From Candidatus Accumulibacter sp. ACC003 (GTDB lineage: Bacteria; Pseudomonadota; Gammaproteobacteria; Burkholderiales; Rhodocyclaceae): a DNA stretch of 64,000 nt. A program made the position numbers and the translations under genes. Within the stretch, counting starts at the first letter, position 1; every line of letters begins with the position of its first letter. Shown here piece by piece: positions 50,432 through 59,248 of this stretch. The DNA lies in NCBI RefSeq assembly GCF_907163085.1, contig NZ_CAJQTX010000005.1:186001-250000 (forward strand). Reading direction: 5' to 3'. The notes beneath the pieces are model-generated. The model was not told the DNA's origin, did not search any database, and was given only the letters and a program-made list of their open reading frames with translations.

Positions 50432-52687
50432 ATGACAATTCGTCATTTATCCCCTGAAATTATTTCCCTTATTCACCATGTCGAACTAAATGAGTCAGGC
50501 TGGTGGAAAAAAGCCATTGGTCAAGTCATCAAAGGCGTTCTGTGGAAATCACAAAAACCGTTGTCTCAAGCCGAACTCAGGATTGGGCTAAAGCGAGAAG
50601 TGGGCATACAACTGCCGGACGAGGTTCTACTTAGGCAGATAGAAATTCTTTCATCTCAAAACTGCCTTACTCGCATGCCGAATCAAAGCTATAAGCTTAC
50701 CGAAGCGACTAATCAAGCACTCACGGCAGCCTATCATAAAGCTTGTTCTGAACAAGAGCTGTGTCGCTCAGCCTTTCTAACCTCTTGCACTAATCACTGT
50801 CCAGACTTGCCATCAGAGAAAGTTTGGTCCGAATTTTCAAAAGCACTGTTGAATGCCGTTCGGGTAGCAGGTGCCAATTTGTTTCACCTCATTGCAGGCG
50901 GGAACCTTGAACAGGAAGGTGATTGGCTAGCCCCTTTTCTTCGCCCGTTTCCGCCTGAACACACAACAGGTCTTCGCAAGACTCTTTCAGAATTTTTCGC
51001 ACCGGCCAATCAAGCGTGCAGAAATCAAGTTCTCCGCTTAATGTCCGCTCATTTTTTTGCCGAGGCTTCCCAACTTCGACCAGAAACACTCGCCGTTATT
51101 GAAAGTGCACGAAAAACGCACACAATCAAGGTCATCTTGGACACCAATTTCCTTTTTTCGGTGCTCGGGCTGCACGATAATCCAGCAGACGACTCCGTCG
51201 TATCCCTCGTCGATATTGCAAAACGAAATGAGCGCCACTTAAAGATTAAATTTTATGTTCTGCCTGGAACTCTAGATGAAGCACAGCGAACATTGAGCAG
51301 CCAACTTCATCTCGTCGAGAGAATTCGTACGACTGTTGCAATGGCAAACGTTGCCGTAACCCAACCCCTGCCCAGTATCGCCAAGAAGTTTTTTGACGCC
51401 GCCAAGCGTAGCTCTGGGCTAACGGCTGAAACCTTCTTCCGGCCTTACATTGATGACTTGCGTACGATTCTCCGTGACAAGGGAATCCATGTACTGGAAA
51501 CACCACAGCACATCTACGCTCAGCGCCAAGATGTCATTGACGATGTTCTTTCTGAACAAGAACGAGAAACTGAGGAAATACCGACCCACCGCCGAAAAGG
51601 CTACGACCGATTGCTGCACGATGCGGTCCTTTGGCACGTAGTTACGGACAGGCGTGCTGACAATGCAAGTACACCGTTTGAGGTTGAGTATTGGGCTGTG
51701 TCAATTGATTGGCGTCTGATTGCTTTCGATAGAAAAAAGCGTACTTCCAATTTGTCCAAGCTCCCAGCTGTTCTCTATCCAAGTAACTTGGTGCAGTTCA
51801 TACAGTTTTGGGTGCCACGTAGTCCTGACCTAGAGGAAAGCCTAGTGGACAGCCTCCAACTGCCACTGTTTTTTCAATCTTTTGACCCTGAGGACGAAAA
51901 AGCAACCATCAAGGTGCTGGAGGCCATATCTCGCTTCGAAAACGTAACAGATTTTCCCGAATCAACTCTCAAGGTCATTTTAGCCAATAAGGCACTGCGA
52001 ACCCGCTTGCGGGGAGCAGATGCCTCAAATGATGAAATCTTTACTTTAGTCAGAGAAGAACTGCTCGCAGAGCATCAAACCACGGTTAATTCCCTTCACG
52101 ACACAAAAGGAACTCTGGCACGTACCGAAGCCCATCTAATGGATGAACGTATCAGCCGTGAACAGTCACAGCGCTTGCTTGCAGATACTAATCTTCAGCT
52201 AGATGAAACAAACCGAAAGGCTGCGCAAATAGAAACTGACCTCGCCGAGGCGCTACGAACAGCAACGAACGCTGAAGAACGTGCTGCCAAGTTAGAGGAA
52301 AAGAGTTTAAAACAAGAGCAACAACTCTCCGCAAAGGACACGTTCTTACGTAAGCTTTTGTTCTTCATTTTTTTTGCTGCTATTCCAATAGTTCTTGGCG
52401 GAGTTCTAGGTTGGCACACCCATTCCTTTATACAAAATATAATTACTGACCCAACTAAAACTTGGGGAGTGTGGACTATCACCGGCGCCGCCTTAATCCT
52501 GCCGTTGGCGCTAGCTTGTTCAGTAGCACCATACTACATCTCCAAGCACCCCTCACTCAACAACTGGTGGTTGGCCAGACTATTATCGGTAGGGAAGCTG
52601 ATACTGGCAGCTCCTTTGATAACGGCAGTTACCGGCTCGTTTCAGGGTGGCGTTTGGGATGGCATTAAGAATCTTGCGGGTTTGTAA
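50432..52687 (+). CDS. PIN-like nuclease with coiled coil and C-terminal membrane segments
   Basis: 751 residues, not matched to a named family. Residues ~25-95 look like a winged helix. A PIN-like nuclease core spans ~230-450: D237 in VILDTNFLF, E283 in TLDEAQRTL, D397 in LLHDAVL, and D426/D433 in VSIDWRLIAFD, the usual acidic set. Residues ~535-638 form a coiled coil (DERISREQSQ, NAEERAAKLEEK). Hydrophobic segments near 641-660, 676-698 and 717-735 should anchor it in the membrane. Codon use and base composition are clearly more AT-rich than the flanking genes, a sign of recent transfer. A membrane-tied RNase with a sensor region would fit a defence or abortive role; this is inference. Confidence 0.75.
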   Translation: MTIRHLSPEIISLIHHVELNESGWWKKAIGQVIKGVLWKSQKPLSQAELRIGLKREVGIQLPDEVLLRQIEILSSQNCLTRMPNQSYKLTEATNQALTAAYHKACSEQELCRSAFLTSCTNHCPDLPSEKVWSEFSKALLNAVRVAGANLFHLIAGGNLEQEGDWLAPFLRPFPPEHTTGLRKTLSEFFAPANQACRNQVLRLMSAHFFAEASQLRPETLAVIESARKTHTIKVILDTNFLFSVLGLHDNPADDSVVSLVDIAKRNERHLKIKFYVLPGTLDEAQRTLSSQLHLVERIRTTVAMANVAVTQPLPSIAKKFFDAAKRSSGLTAETFFRPYIDDLRTILRDKGIHVLETPQHIYAQRQDVIDDVLSEQERETEEIPTHRRKGYDRLLHDAVLWHVVTDRRADNASTPFEVEYWAVSIDWRLIAFDRKKRTSNLSKLPAVLYPSNLVQFIQFWVPRSPDLEESLVDSLQLPLFFQSFDPEDEKATIKVLEAISRFENVTDFPESTLKVILANKALRTRLRGADASNDEIFTLVREELLAEHQTTVNSLHDTKGTLARTEAHLMDERISREQSQRLLADTNLQLDETNRKAAQIETDLAEALRTATNAEERAAKLEEKSLKQEQQLSAKDTFLRKLLFFIFFAAIPIVLGGVLGWHTHSFIQNIITDPTKTWGVWTITGAALILPLALACSVAPYYISKHPSLNNWWLARLLSVGKLILAAPLITAVTGSFQGGVWDGIKNLAGL

Positions 52688-52711
52688 GTCGACTTTTTAA
52701 AGACGCCCCCG

Positions 52712-52772
52712 GGCCAGGTCTTCCCTTTTGCCTTCTTGATAAAATCCGACGACACCTATGAGCAAGAGTAAA
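52712..52772 (+). repeat. Palindromic dispersed repeat R1
   Basis: Reads GGCCAGGTCTTCCCTTTTGC then CTTCTTGATAAAATCCGACG and ACACCTATGAG. It is related to R2-R5 in this window and separates the PIN gene from the next gene. Confidence 0.6.
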
Positions 52773-52796
52773 GCCCCGCCCCCACTTGCGCACTTA

Positions 52797-53377
52797 CAAG
52801 TTCTGCTATCAACTCTTGGTTATCAACTCCAGCAATTCCGGCGATGAAAAAACATCTCTGTAGAACGTCAACTGCTCACCTTTGAAGTTGCAACCGCCGC
52901 GATGACCGCGCCTGACCCAGACACAGCTTCCTTTGGCCAGGGTTTCGTTGGTATCGTCATCGATACAGCTCCATTCGAACCATACGTACTCGCCATGGAA
53001 CATGACAATCAGCCAGGTCATGGTGGCGCCCGGCTGGGCGATCAATGCCCACCAATGCTGTTCCCTGACTTTTTGCTCTTCAATTCCGTAGTAGGCGCCA
53101 TCCTGGCAGAAGTGAACCAGGTCTGGCCGGTATTCACCGGTCAGGATGTCGCCTCGGCCCTGTCGCAATGCCTCGCAGTGCGTCGGCCACCACTCCTTGT
53201 TTTCCTGCTCGATCTGCGACATCGTATAGCCGTCACCGATCACGGGCGGCGACTCATCCTGCATCGCGTCGATCTTCAAAGAAAGCGCGAGAAATTCGCT
53301 TTGCAATGACGCCGCTGCCAGACCGGGCCTTGAGTAGTCGGCCGCGAGATCCGTGTAATAGTTGGTTCTTTTTTCAC
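52797..53377 (-). repeat. Duplicated 581-bp block, copy 1
   Basis: Aligns without gaps to 57903-58483 and begins CAAGTTCTGCT in both. It covers the hypothetical gene below and the start of its upstream region. The copies are in the same orientation, 5.1 kb apart. Confidence 0.9.
52809..53306 (-). CDS. Hypothetical NTF2/SnoaL-like protein, copy 1
   Basis: 165 residues if started at a TTG (LQSEFLALSL). It reads YTMSQIEQENKEWWPTHCEA, DILTGEYRPDLVHFCQDGAY and WFEWSCIDDDTNETLAKGS, which has the look of an NTF2/SnoaL-like fold. It is 156/165 identical to the second copy. No in-frame ATG precedes the conserved region before a stop, and no good ribosome site is seen, so the gene may have lost its 5' end. 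Function unknown. Confidence 0.6.
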   Translation of the reverse strand: MQSEFLALSLKIDAMQDESPPVIGDGYTMSQIEQENKEWWPTHCEALRQGRGDILTGEYRPDLVHFCQDGAYYGIEEQKVREQHWWALIAQPGATMTWLIVMFHGEYVWFEWSCIDDDTNETLAKGSCVWVRRGHRGGCNFKGEQLTFYRDVFSSPELLELITKS

Positions 53378-53410
53378 ATTGACTCCGAGTGCTCTGCTTC
53401 TACTGCGAAC

Positions 53411-53470
53411 GGTCAGGTCTTTCCTTTTGTCTTCTTGATCGAAAGCACGCGGCAGACCCCACGCTGACCT
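53411..53470 (+). repeat. Palindromic dispersed repeat R2
   Basis: GGTCAGGTCTTTCCTTTTGT at the left and CGCTGACCTCACC at the right; GGTCAG and CTGACC form the inverted ends. Lies between the duplicated gene and the toxin gene. Confidence 0.6.
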
Positions 53471-53602
53471 CACCTACACGCGTGCTTGATCCCGCGTTTC
53501 CGCGCGAAGGTGATTGCCTGGGCGTATCAGCGAAGCATAACGTGATCTCGTCCAGCTCTATGGTTCTAGGAACCATACCAAACCTGTGGTGTAATACCCC
53601 AC

Positions 53603-53884
53603 ATGAAGGCCAGCGAACTCTTCAGGACGAAAGACCAGTACGGTCGCGGCATCGTTGAAATCGTCATCTGGCGAGTGCCGCAACCGGTGCCGCCGTCCGA
53701 ACGTTCGTGGAAGTATCGGCTGGTCTATGTGGTCGAAGGCAAACGGGTGGTCGGCTTCGACAACGAGCGAGGAAAAGGCGACCATCAACACATTGGTCAA
53801 GGTGAAGCACCCTACCACTTCACCAGCCCGCGACAACTGATGGCCGACTTCTGGGATGCCGTGAAAGGAATCGACGATGACTAA
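53603..53884 (+). CDS. tumE: TumE family toxin (DUF6516)
   Basis: 93 residues. It has the family pattern IVEIVIWRVPQPVPPSERSW, YRLVYVVEGKRVVGFDNERG, KGDHQHIG and YHFTSPRQLMADFW. TumE proteins are the toxin half of TumE-TumA modules. It overlaps the antitoxin gene by 8 bases. The exact cellular target is not known to me. Confidence 0.85.
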   Translation: MKASELFRTKDQYGRGIVEIVIWRVPQPVPPSERSWKYRLVYVVEGKRVVGFDNERGKGDHQHIGQGEAPYHFTSPRQLMADFWDAVKGIDDD

Positions 53885-54254
53885 ACGAATTCTGAATGTA
53901 AGAGTGGCGGCACGAGTTGAAGACAATCTGGAGCGTGCCGCCATCGCCATGGCAGCGCTGGAGCGCGGCGACGAAGCGCCGCCCTACTTTGGCGTCGGTT
54001 TCCAGAATGCCAGCCAGATGCTGGCGGTGTTTACCCCCAAACGCTGGGAACTGCTCGCGACGCTGCGTCAGGGAGGGGCCATGACCGTCGCCGAACTCGC
54101 TCGACGCCTGGGTCGCAACTACAAGAATGTCCATGGCGACGTGGAAAAACTGATCGAATGGCTGGCCGTCGAAAAGGACGCCCAGGGCCTGGTTACCGCG
54201 CCTTATTCCGAGATCGTAGTGGACGTCATGATGCCGGACACCGTGGCCGCCTGA
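53877..54254 (+). CDS. tumA: TumA family HTH antitoxin
   Basis: 125 residues with a winged helix: ELLATLRQGGAMTVAELARRLGRNYKNVHGDVEKLIEWLA. The N-terminus (FGVGFQNASQMLAVFTPKRW) matches the TumA type. The toxin-first order is usual for this module. It should neutralise TumE and repress the promoter. Confidence 0.85.
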   Translation: MTKRILNVRVAARVEDNLERAAIAMAALERGDEAPPYFGVGFQNASQMLAVFTPKRWELLATLRQGGAMTVAELARRLGRNYKNVHGDVEKLIEWLAVEKDAQGLVTAPYSEIVVDVMMPDTVAA

Positions 54255-54267
54255 ACACACCAACGCC

Positions 54268-54323
54268 GGGGGCATATCTTTCCTTTTGCCTTCGTGATAT
54301 CACCCGATGGCACGCCTAGCGAG
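54268..54323 (+). repeat. Palindromic dispersed repeat R3
   Basis: Reads ATATCTTTCCTTTTGCCTTC then GTGATATCACCCGATGGCAC and GCCTAGCGAG. The last part would translate as MARLAR, the usual start of REP-associated tyrosine transposases, so the repeat may derive from the 5' end of such a gene. Confidence 0.55.
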
Positions 54324-54337
54324 AAACCGAGCAAGCG

Positions 54338-57300
54338 ATGAGGTCTGCAGGATTGTCGACAACGCAAATAACAGCCAAGCCAAACACCAGGCGCCGCTGG
54401 GCAGCCTATGTCGCGCTGGCATTTGCGCTACTGGTCGTCGCCGTGGCAGGCATCGCGACGTGGCTACTGCTCGACGACAATCGCCTGCGCGTGGCGCTCG
54501 AAGAAAGCGTCTCCGCCCTGAGTGATCGCCCGTTTCACGTCGACGGTGAGTTCGCGATCAGCCTCGGCCGCATCACCACCGTGCGTGGCACCGACATTCG
54601 CTGGCTGAATCCGGGCTGGAGCCAGTCGCCCAACATGTTCTCGGCCAAGAGCTTGTCACTTTCGATCGATCTCTGGAGCCTGATTCGTGGCCCGATCGTG
54701 ATCAGCAACGCGCAGGCGGACGACGCCGTGCTGTTTTTCGAGTGGAGCAAGGAAGGGCAGTTCAACTGGGAGATTGGCCAGAGCGGCAAAAGCAAATCCG
54801 ACGAGCGCTCGACGCCGTTGCACCTGGTTCTCGGTCAAACCGAGCTGCGCAATGTCCAGATCCGCGTCCGCCACCCCGGTATGACCGACGAGTTGCTGGT
54901 CGACGTCGTGCAGGCAAGCCAGCAACGAGATGCGGAAGACATGCTGGTGATCAGCACCGACGCCGTCATCGACCAACGCACGATCAAGGGACACGGTCGC
55001 ATCGGTCCTTTCCACGAACTCATCGCTGGCGGCGCCATCGACTACGACTTCGATCTCGCAGCGCCGAAGATCAGCCTCAAGGCCAGTGGCCACTTCGATC
55101 GCCTTTCTGATCCGCGCGCACCGCGCATGAACCTCGAGCTGCTTGCGGCCGACGCAGCGGACGCCTTGCGCGCCCTGGCGCTTCCCGAACTGACCCAGGG
55201 CAACATCGAACTGCACGCTGCGGTCGCGCCCGTCGGAGACCGTCTGGGCGGCACGCTGCAGGGCAACTTCGGCGCCTTCAAGCTGGACGGCAAGCTGACG
55301 ACGAAACGTCTCTCTTCGCTTGACGATTTCTCTTTGCTTTTGCATTCCGAAGGACCCGGCGTCGCTGCCTTGGGGCAGCTGCTGGGGGTCGACAAGCTGC
55401 CGGAAGAGCCCTACTCATTGCAGCTCGACGCCACTCGCAGTGGACGGACGCTGCAAGTCAGGCAGTTCTCATACCGCAGCGACGGTCTCCTGCTCAAGGC
55501 ATCAGGCACGGCGCCGAAGTTGCCGGAACTGGCCAACGTCGATCTCGATATTGACGCCAAGGTGGCCAACTTGCAGACTTTCGGCAAGCTCTTATCGCTG
55601 CCCTCCTTGCCAGCACTGCCGCTGCGTATCAAGGCCAGCGTCAAGAACCAGGGCGCTGGCGGCAGCGATGCGCTGCAGGGCGATTTCACCCTCGGCAATA
55701 TTGCCGGCGAGCTATCGGGCAAGCTGAGCGAGAAGAAGGATCTGGCCGGCTCCACCTTCAGCTATCGGGCGAGCTCCCCGGACCTCCGCGAACTGCTACG
55801 CGCGCGCGGTATTCGCTTGCCCGCGGAAAGCCCGCTGCCCGCACGCCTGGACGGCGAGTTGGCGCTGCTTTCGCAACGGCTGCGTCTCGCCCGACTCGCG
55901 CTGAGCATCGCCGACAATCAGTTGTCCGCCAGCGGCGATATCGACTTCCGGCCCGCGGAAACGCTCTTCGACCTGACGCCGCAGATGCGGGGGGCTGACC
56001 TGTCCAGCCTGGCGGGCTTGTTTTTCAGCGCCAAGGACGCCGCCTATTTCCCTGTTGGGCCCTTTCAGCTGGCCGGCAAGCTCAGGCTTCAAGGTTCTCG
56101 GCTGCAGTTCACCAGTGCGGAGGCACGGGCGGGAAACAGCGTCTTTGGCGTCGATGCTTCGCTCGATCTGGCAGGAAAGACGCCACGTGTCGACGCCAGA
56201 ATCACCGCCGAGGGTGGCAACCTTGCCGAGCTGCTCAAACCGCAGCTTCTGGAGGGCGTCCCGGCGGCGCCATTTTCGCTGAGCAGCCACTTGACGATGT
56301 CCGATCAGGGTATGGCGCTGAACGATCTGCAGTTCTCGCTGGCGGATAGCCGCTTGAGCGGCCGGCTATCGACGGGATGGCCTCGCGAGCCCGAACGAAT
56401 CACCTTTGATTTGCTTGCCGCGGGCAGCAACCTGCGCGCCTCATTACCGGCGATTCCTGGCTACGTCGCCGCGCCGGCTGCCTTTCACGTAGAAGCCAGG
56501 GGCACGGCTGACGCGGCGAGTGTGAATATCGAACGCCTGGACGGCAAGATCGCGGCTGCCAGCATCGCTCTTGCCGGCAAGCTGGTGTTGAAACCGGTGT
56601 TCTCGGCGGATGCCGTTCGCTTGTCGGTGCAGGGCCCGAAGTTGTCGGAACTCGGCAGTCTCAAGGCCTGGCCCCTGGTCGACCAGCCCTTCGCGCTCAG
56701 CGGCACCATGACCGGCAGCAAGGACAGCGTGCGCATGGACGATTTTCAGGCCACCCTTGGTAAAAGTGACCTCAAGGGAAGCCTGCGCATCAGTACGACG
56801 ACCCGGCCACGCATCGATCTCGACCTGCGCTCGGACTATCTGAACCTGCAGCCGCTGCTGGCGTCTCCGGAAGAGTCGGCGAAGAAAGCGAGTGGGTCGA
56901 ACAAGGCGGGCGCGGTGAAGCAAGCGCGGCAGAACACCAGGAGCAGCAAGCTATTTTCCGACAAAGCGCTGCCTTTGGACCTGCTGCGTGCCTTCGACGG
57001 CAAGCTGCTGGCATCGTTCGCCAAGGTCGAAGGCAGACAACAGCAGCTGCACAATGTTCACGCCGCCGCCACTCTGCAAGACGGCCTGCTGGCCGTGGAA
57101 CAGCTGCAGGCTCAGGGGCGGCAAGGAAAAGTGGCCGCCAACTTCACGCTCGATGTGCGGGGTCGGCAGCCAGTCGTCAAGGGGCAGCTCAAAGCGACCG
57201 ACGTGATCTTCTTTGTCCGCGGGATAAGCGAGGAGGATGAAGCCAAGCTTCCGCATCACACCGTCGGCAGTCAGTTTTCGGCAAGCGGAAACAGCGTCAG

Positions 57301-57868
57301 CGCCCTGGCCGCAGGACTTGATGGCTATTTCTGGTTGCGCAGTTCCCCCGGCGAATTTCGCTCGCTGGACCTCGGTGTGCTGTTCGGTGATTTTGCCTTC
57401 GAGTTGTTCAACACGCTCAATCCCTTTGCCAAGAAGAGCCCCTACTCGACGCTGAGCTGCGGCGGTATTTACCTCGAGGCCCGCAAGGGGCGCGTCAAAA
57501 CCGCGCCCGCAGTGGTTCTGCAAACCGACCGCCTTTCAGTCTTGTCGCGAGGAACAATCGACCTGCGTTCGGAGAAGATTGACTTCACTTTCAAGGTCGT
57601 ACCGCTACAAGGCGTCGGCTTCAGCACCGGGCATCTGATCAACCCCTTCATCAAGCTTGGCGGCACATTACAGGCTCCGGCACTTGATCTGAACGTTCAA
57701 GGCGCGGCGATCGAAGGGGGCGTTGCGGTTGCCACCTTGGGGGCGTCGATTCTCGCAAGCAGTCTCTGGGATCGCTGGATCAGCTCGCCAGGCGCCTGTG
57801 AGAAGGTTGAGGAAGAGGCGCGCAAGCGTCGCCGTGTGCAAAACCCGACGGATGGGTCCCGGTTCTGA
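54338..57868 (+). CDS. AsmA family protein
   Basis: A 1176-residue envelope protein. A single signal-anchor near residues 20-47 (AAYVALAFALLVVAVAGIA) is followed by the AsmA repeats of beta-rich sequence: GRITTVRGTDIRWLNPGW, LSIDLWSLIRGPIVISN and a C-terminal LRSSPGEFRSLDLGVLFGDF. AsmA-like proteins span or line the periplasm and have been linked to phospholipid transport and outer-membrane assembly. The ATG follows R3 closely; the upstream MARLAR-like ATG is in a different frame. No partner gene is adjacent. Confidence 0.88.
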   Translation: MRSAGLSTTQITAKPNTRRRWAAYVALAFALLVVAVAGIATWLLLDDNRLRVALEESVSALSDRPFHVDGEFAISLGRITTVRGTDIRWLNPGWSQSPNMFSAKSLSLSIDLWSLIRGPIVISNAQADDAVLFFEWSKEGQFNWEIGQSGKSKSDERSTPLHLVLGQTELRNVQIRVRHPGMTDELLVDVVQASQQRDAEDMLVISTDAVIDQRTIKGHGRIGPFHELIAGGAIDYDFDLAAPKISLKASGHFDRLSDPRAPRMNLELLAADAADALRALALPELTQGNIELHAAVAPVGDRLGGTLQGNFGAFKLDGKLTTKRLSSLDDFSLLLHSEGPGVAALGQLLGVDKLPEEPYSLQLDATRSGRTLQVRQFSYRSDGLLLKASGTAPKLPELANVDLDIDAKVANLQTFGKLLSLPSLPALPLRIKASVKNQGAGGSDALQGDFTLGNIAGELSGKLSEKKDLAGSTFSYRASSPDLRELLRARGIRLPAESPLPARLDGELALLSQRLRLARLALSIADNQLSASGDIDFRPAETLFDLTPQMRGADLSSLAGLFFSAKDAAYFPVGPFQLAGKLRLQGSRLQFTSAEARAGNSVFGVDASLDLAGKTPRVDARITAEGGNLAELLKPQLLEGVPAAPFSLSSHLTMSDQGMALNDLQFSLADSRLSGRLSTGWPREPERITFDLLAAGSNLRASLPAIPGYVAAPAAFHVEARGTADAASVNIERLDGKIAAASIALAGKLVLKPVFSADAVRLSVQGPKLSELGSLKAWPLVDQPFALSGTMTGSKDSVRMDDFQATLGKSDLKGSLRISTTTRPRIDLDLRSDYLNLQPLLASPEESAKKASGSNKAGAVKQARQNTRSSKLFSDKALPLDLLRAFDGKLLASFAKVEGRQQQLHNVHAAATLQDGLLAVEQLQAQGRQGKVAANFTLDVRGRQPVVKGQLKATDVIFFVRGISEEDEAKLPHHTVGSQFSASGNSVSALAAGLDGYFWLRSSPGEFRSLDLGVLFGDFAFELFNTLNPFAKKSPYSTLSCGGIYLEARKGRVKTAPAVVLQTDRLSVLSRGTIDLRSEKIDFTFKVVPLQGVGFSTGHLINPFIKLGGTLQAPALDLNVQGAAIEGGVAVATLGASILASSLWDRWISSPGACEKVEEEARKRRRVQNPTDGSRF

Positions 57869-57902
57869 CATCGGGACGCGCTGGCAACGCTGGGGGCACT
57901 GG

Positions 57903-58483
57903 CAAGTTCTGCTGTCAACTCCTGGTAATCAACTCCAGCAATTCCGGCGATGAAAAAACATCCCTGTAGAACGTCAATTGCTCACCTTTGAAGTTGCAAC
58001 CGCCGCGATGACCGCGCCTCACCCAGACACAGCTTCCTTTGGCCAGCGTTTCGTTGGTATCGTCATCGATACAGCTCCATTCGAACCATACGTACTCGCC
58101 ATGAAACATGACAATCGGCCAGGTCATGGTGGCGCCCGGCTGGGCGATCAAGGCCCACCAATGCTGTTCCCTGACTTTTTGCTCTTCAATTCCGTAGTAG
58201 GCGCCATCCTGGCAGAAGTAAACCAGGTCTGGCCGGTATTCACCGGTCAGGATGTCGCCGCGGCCCTGTCGCAAGGCCTCGCAATGCGTCGGCCACCATT
58301 CCTTGTTTTCCTGCTCGACCTGCGACATCGTATAGTCGTCACCGATCACGGGCGGCGACTTCTCCTGCATCGCGTTGATCTTCAAAGAAAGCGCGAGAAA
58401 TTCGTTTTGCAATGACTCCGCTACCAGACCGGGCCTTGAGTAGTCGGCCGCGAGATCTGTGTAGTAGTTGGTCCTTTTTTCAT
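57903..58483 (-). repeat. Duplicated 581-bp block, copy 2
   Basis: Gap-free match to the block at 52797-53377, same orientation. It starts directly after the AsmA gene and carries the second copy of the hypothetical gene. Confidence 0.9.
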
Positions 58484-58571
58484 CTTCACTCCGCTGTGTT
58501 CTCGAAGAAGGCTGCCTGCCTTCGGCCGGCGCCTGCAAGCGTGCGTTCAGGGCTTTTAAGCCCGGGGTCAA
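57915..58571 (-). CDS. Hypothetical NTF2/SnoaL-like protein, copy 2
   Basis: An ATG gives 218 residues, but the first ~30 (MTPGLKALNARLQAPAEGRQ) lie outside the duplicated block and overlap repeat R4, so they are probably not original. The conserved part starts EKRTNYYTDLAADYSRPGL and continues as in copy 1. Strong conservation of the protein frame between copies argues that it is or recently was coding. Function unknown. Confidence 0.6.
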   Translation of the reverse strand: MTPGLKALNARLQAPAEGRQPSSRTQRSEDEKRTNYYTDLAADYSRPGLVAESLQNEFLALSLKINAMQEKSPPVIGDDYTMSQVEQENKEWWPTHCEALRQGRGDILTGEYRPDLVYFCQDGAYYGIEEQKVREQHWWALIAQPGATMTWPIVMFHGEYVWFEWSCIDDDTNETLAKGSCVWVRRGHRGGCNFKGEQLTFYRDVFSSPELLELITRS

Positions 58572-58640
58572 ATCCTTCTTCTGGCCTTCGTTATGAAACC
58601 CGACGACAGGTATGGGACGAGAGGGAAGAACTGACCTCGG
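58563..58640 (+). repeat. Palindromic dispersed repeat R4
   Basis: GGGGTCAAATCCTTCTTCTG at the left and GGAAGAACTGACCTCGG at the right pair imperfectly. The middle has CCCGACGACAGGTATGGG. It lies between the second copy block and the PEP-CTERM gene. Confidence 0.6.
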
Positions 58641-58666
58641 GAAGCGTCACCGCTGAATAAATGTGG

Positions 58667-59248
58667 CTACTGCCAGGCCCGCTTGCGGCGGGAAAGAGCA
58701 AGTCCGAAGAGTCCGATGCCGACCAGGCTGAGTGCTAGCGGCTCCGGGACGGCCTGGCCAACGCGAACGTCGGCACGAATGCTGCCCGAGTTGTCGCCAT
58801 TATTGCTGTCCCAGTAGTAGAGATTCAGTGTCCCGGCAACGGGCGCGAGGCCGGAGAAGTTCGTGCCAAGTAGAAAATACGTGCCGGCCAACTCGCCGAT
58901 CAGGGCACCATAGGGCGCGCTAAGCGCGTGCTGACTCCATAGGCCGAAGTTTTGACCAATCAGCGTCCCGCCAGCCTGCCCAGACTCGTCCGAGCCGGTG
59001 GCAAACAGATCGGCGACAAGGCCGTCGGCGTTGGACCAGCGCGGCAAGGCACCGGCGCTCCAGAGGTCGTTGGTGCCGGCGGTCACTGAAAATGCCTGAT
59101 TGGCGCTCAGCGTGATGCCGGTGTTCAGTCCGGCGCCTCCGGACGAACTATTGGCAGCCGCTGCGACGTCGAAAAGAGCGGCGTTGGCCGTAGCGGCGCC
59201 ACAGAAGGCAAGCGCAGCAATCGCCGCGCGGATCATGTTGTTCTTCAT
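58667..59248 (-). CDS. PEP-CTERM sorting domain protein
   Basis: 193 residues starting MKNNMIRAAIAALAFCGAAT, a Sec signal peptide with probable cleavage after ANA. The middle is a low-complexity secreted domain rich in Gly, Ala, Ser and Asn. The C-terminus AVPEPLALSLVGIGLFGLAL ends with SRRKRAWQ, the PEP motif, hydrophobic helix and basic tail processed by exosortase. Such proteins are linked to extracellular polysaccharide and floc formation. No exosortase gene is in the window. Confidence 0.92.
   Translation of the reverse strand: MKNNMIRAAIAALAFCGAATANAALFDVAAAANSSSGGAGLNTGITLSANQAFSVTAGTNDLWSAGALPRWSNADGLVADLFATGSDESGQAGGTLIGQNFGLWSQHALSAPYGALIGELAGTYFLLGTNFSGLAPVAGTLNLYYWDSNNGDNSGSIRADVRVGQAVPEPLALSLVGIGLFGLALSRRKRAWQ

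Noticed and set aside
54307..54525. 72-aa ORF starting MARLAR
   Set aside because: Only the first six codons resemble a REP-associated transposase; the rest is a shadow of the AsmA gene. Kept only as support for repeat R3.
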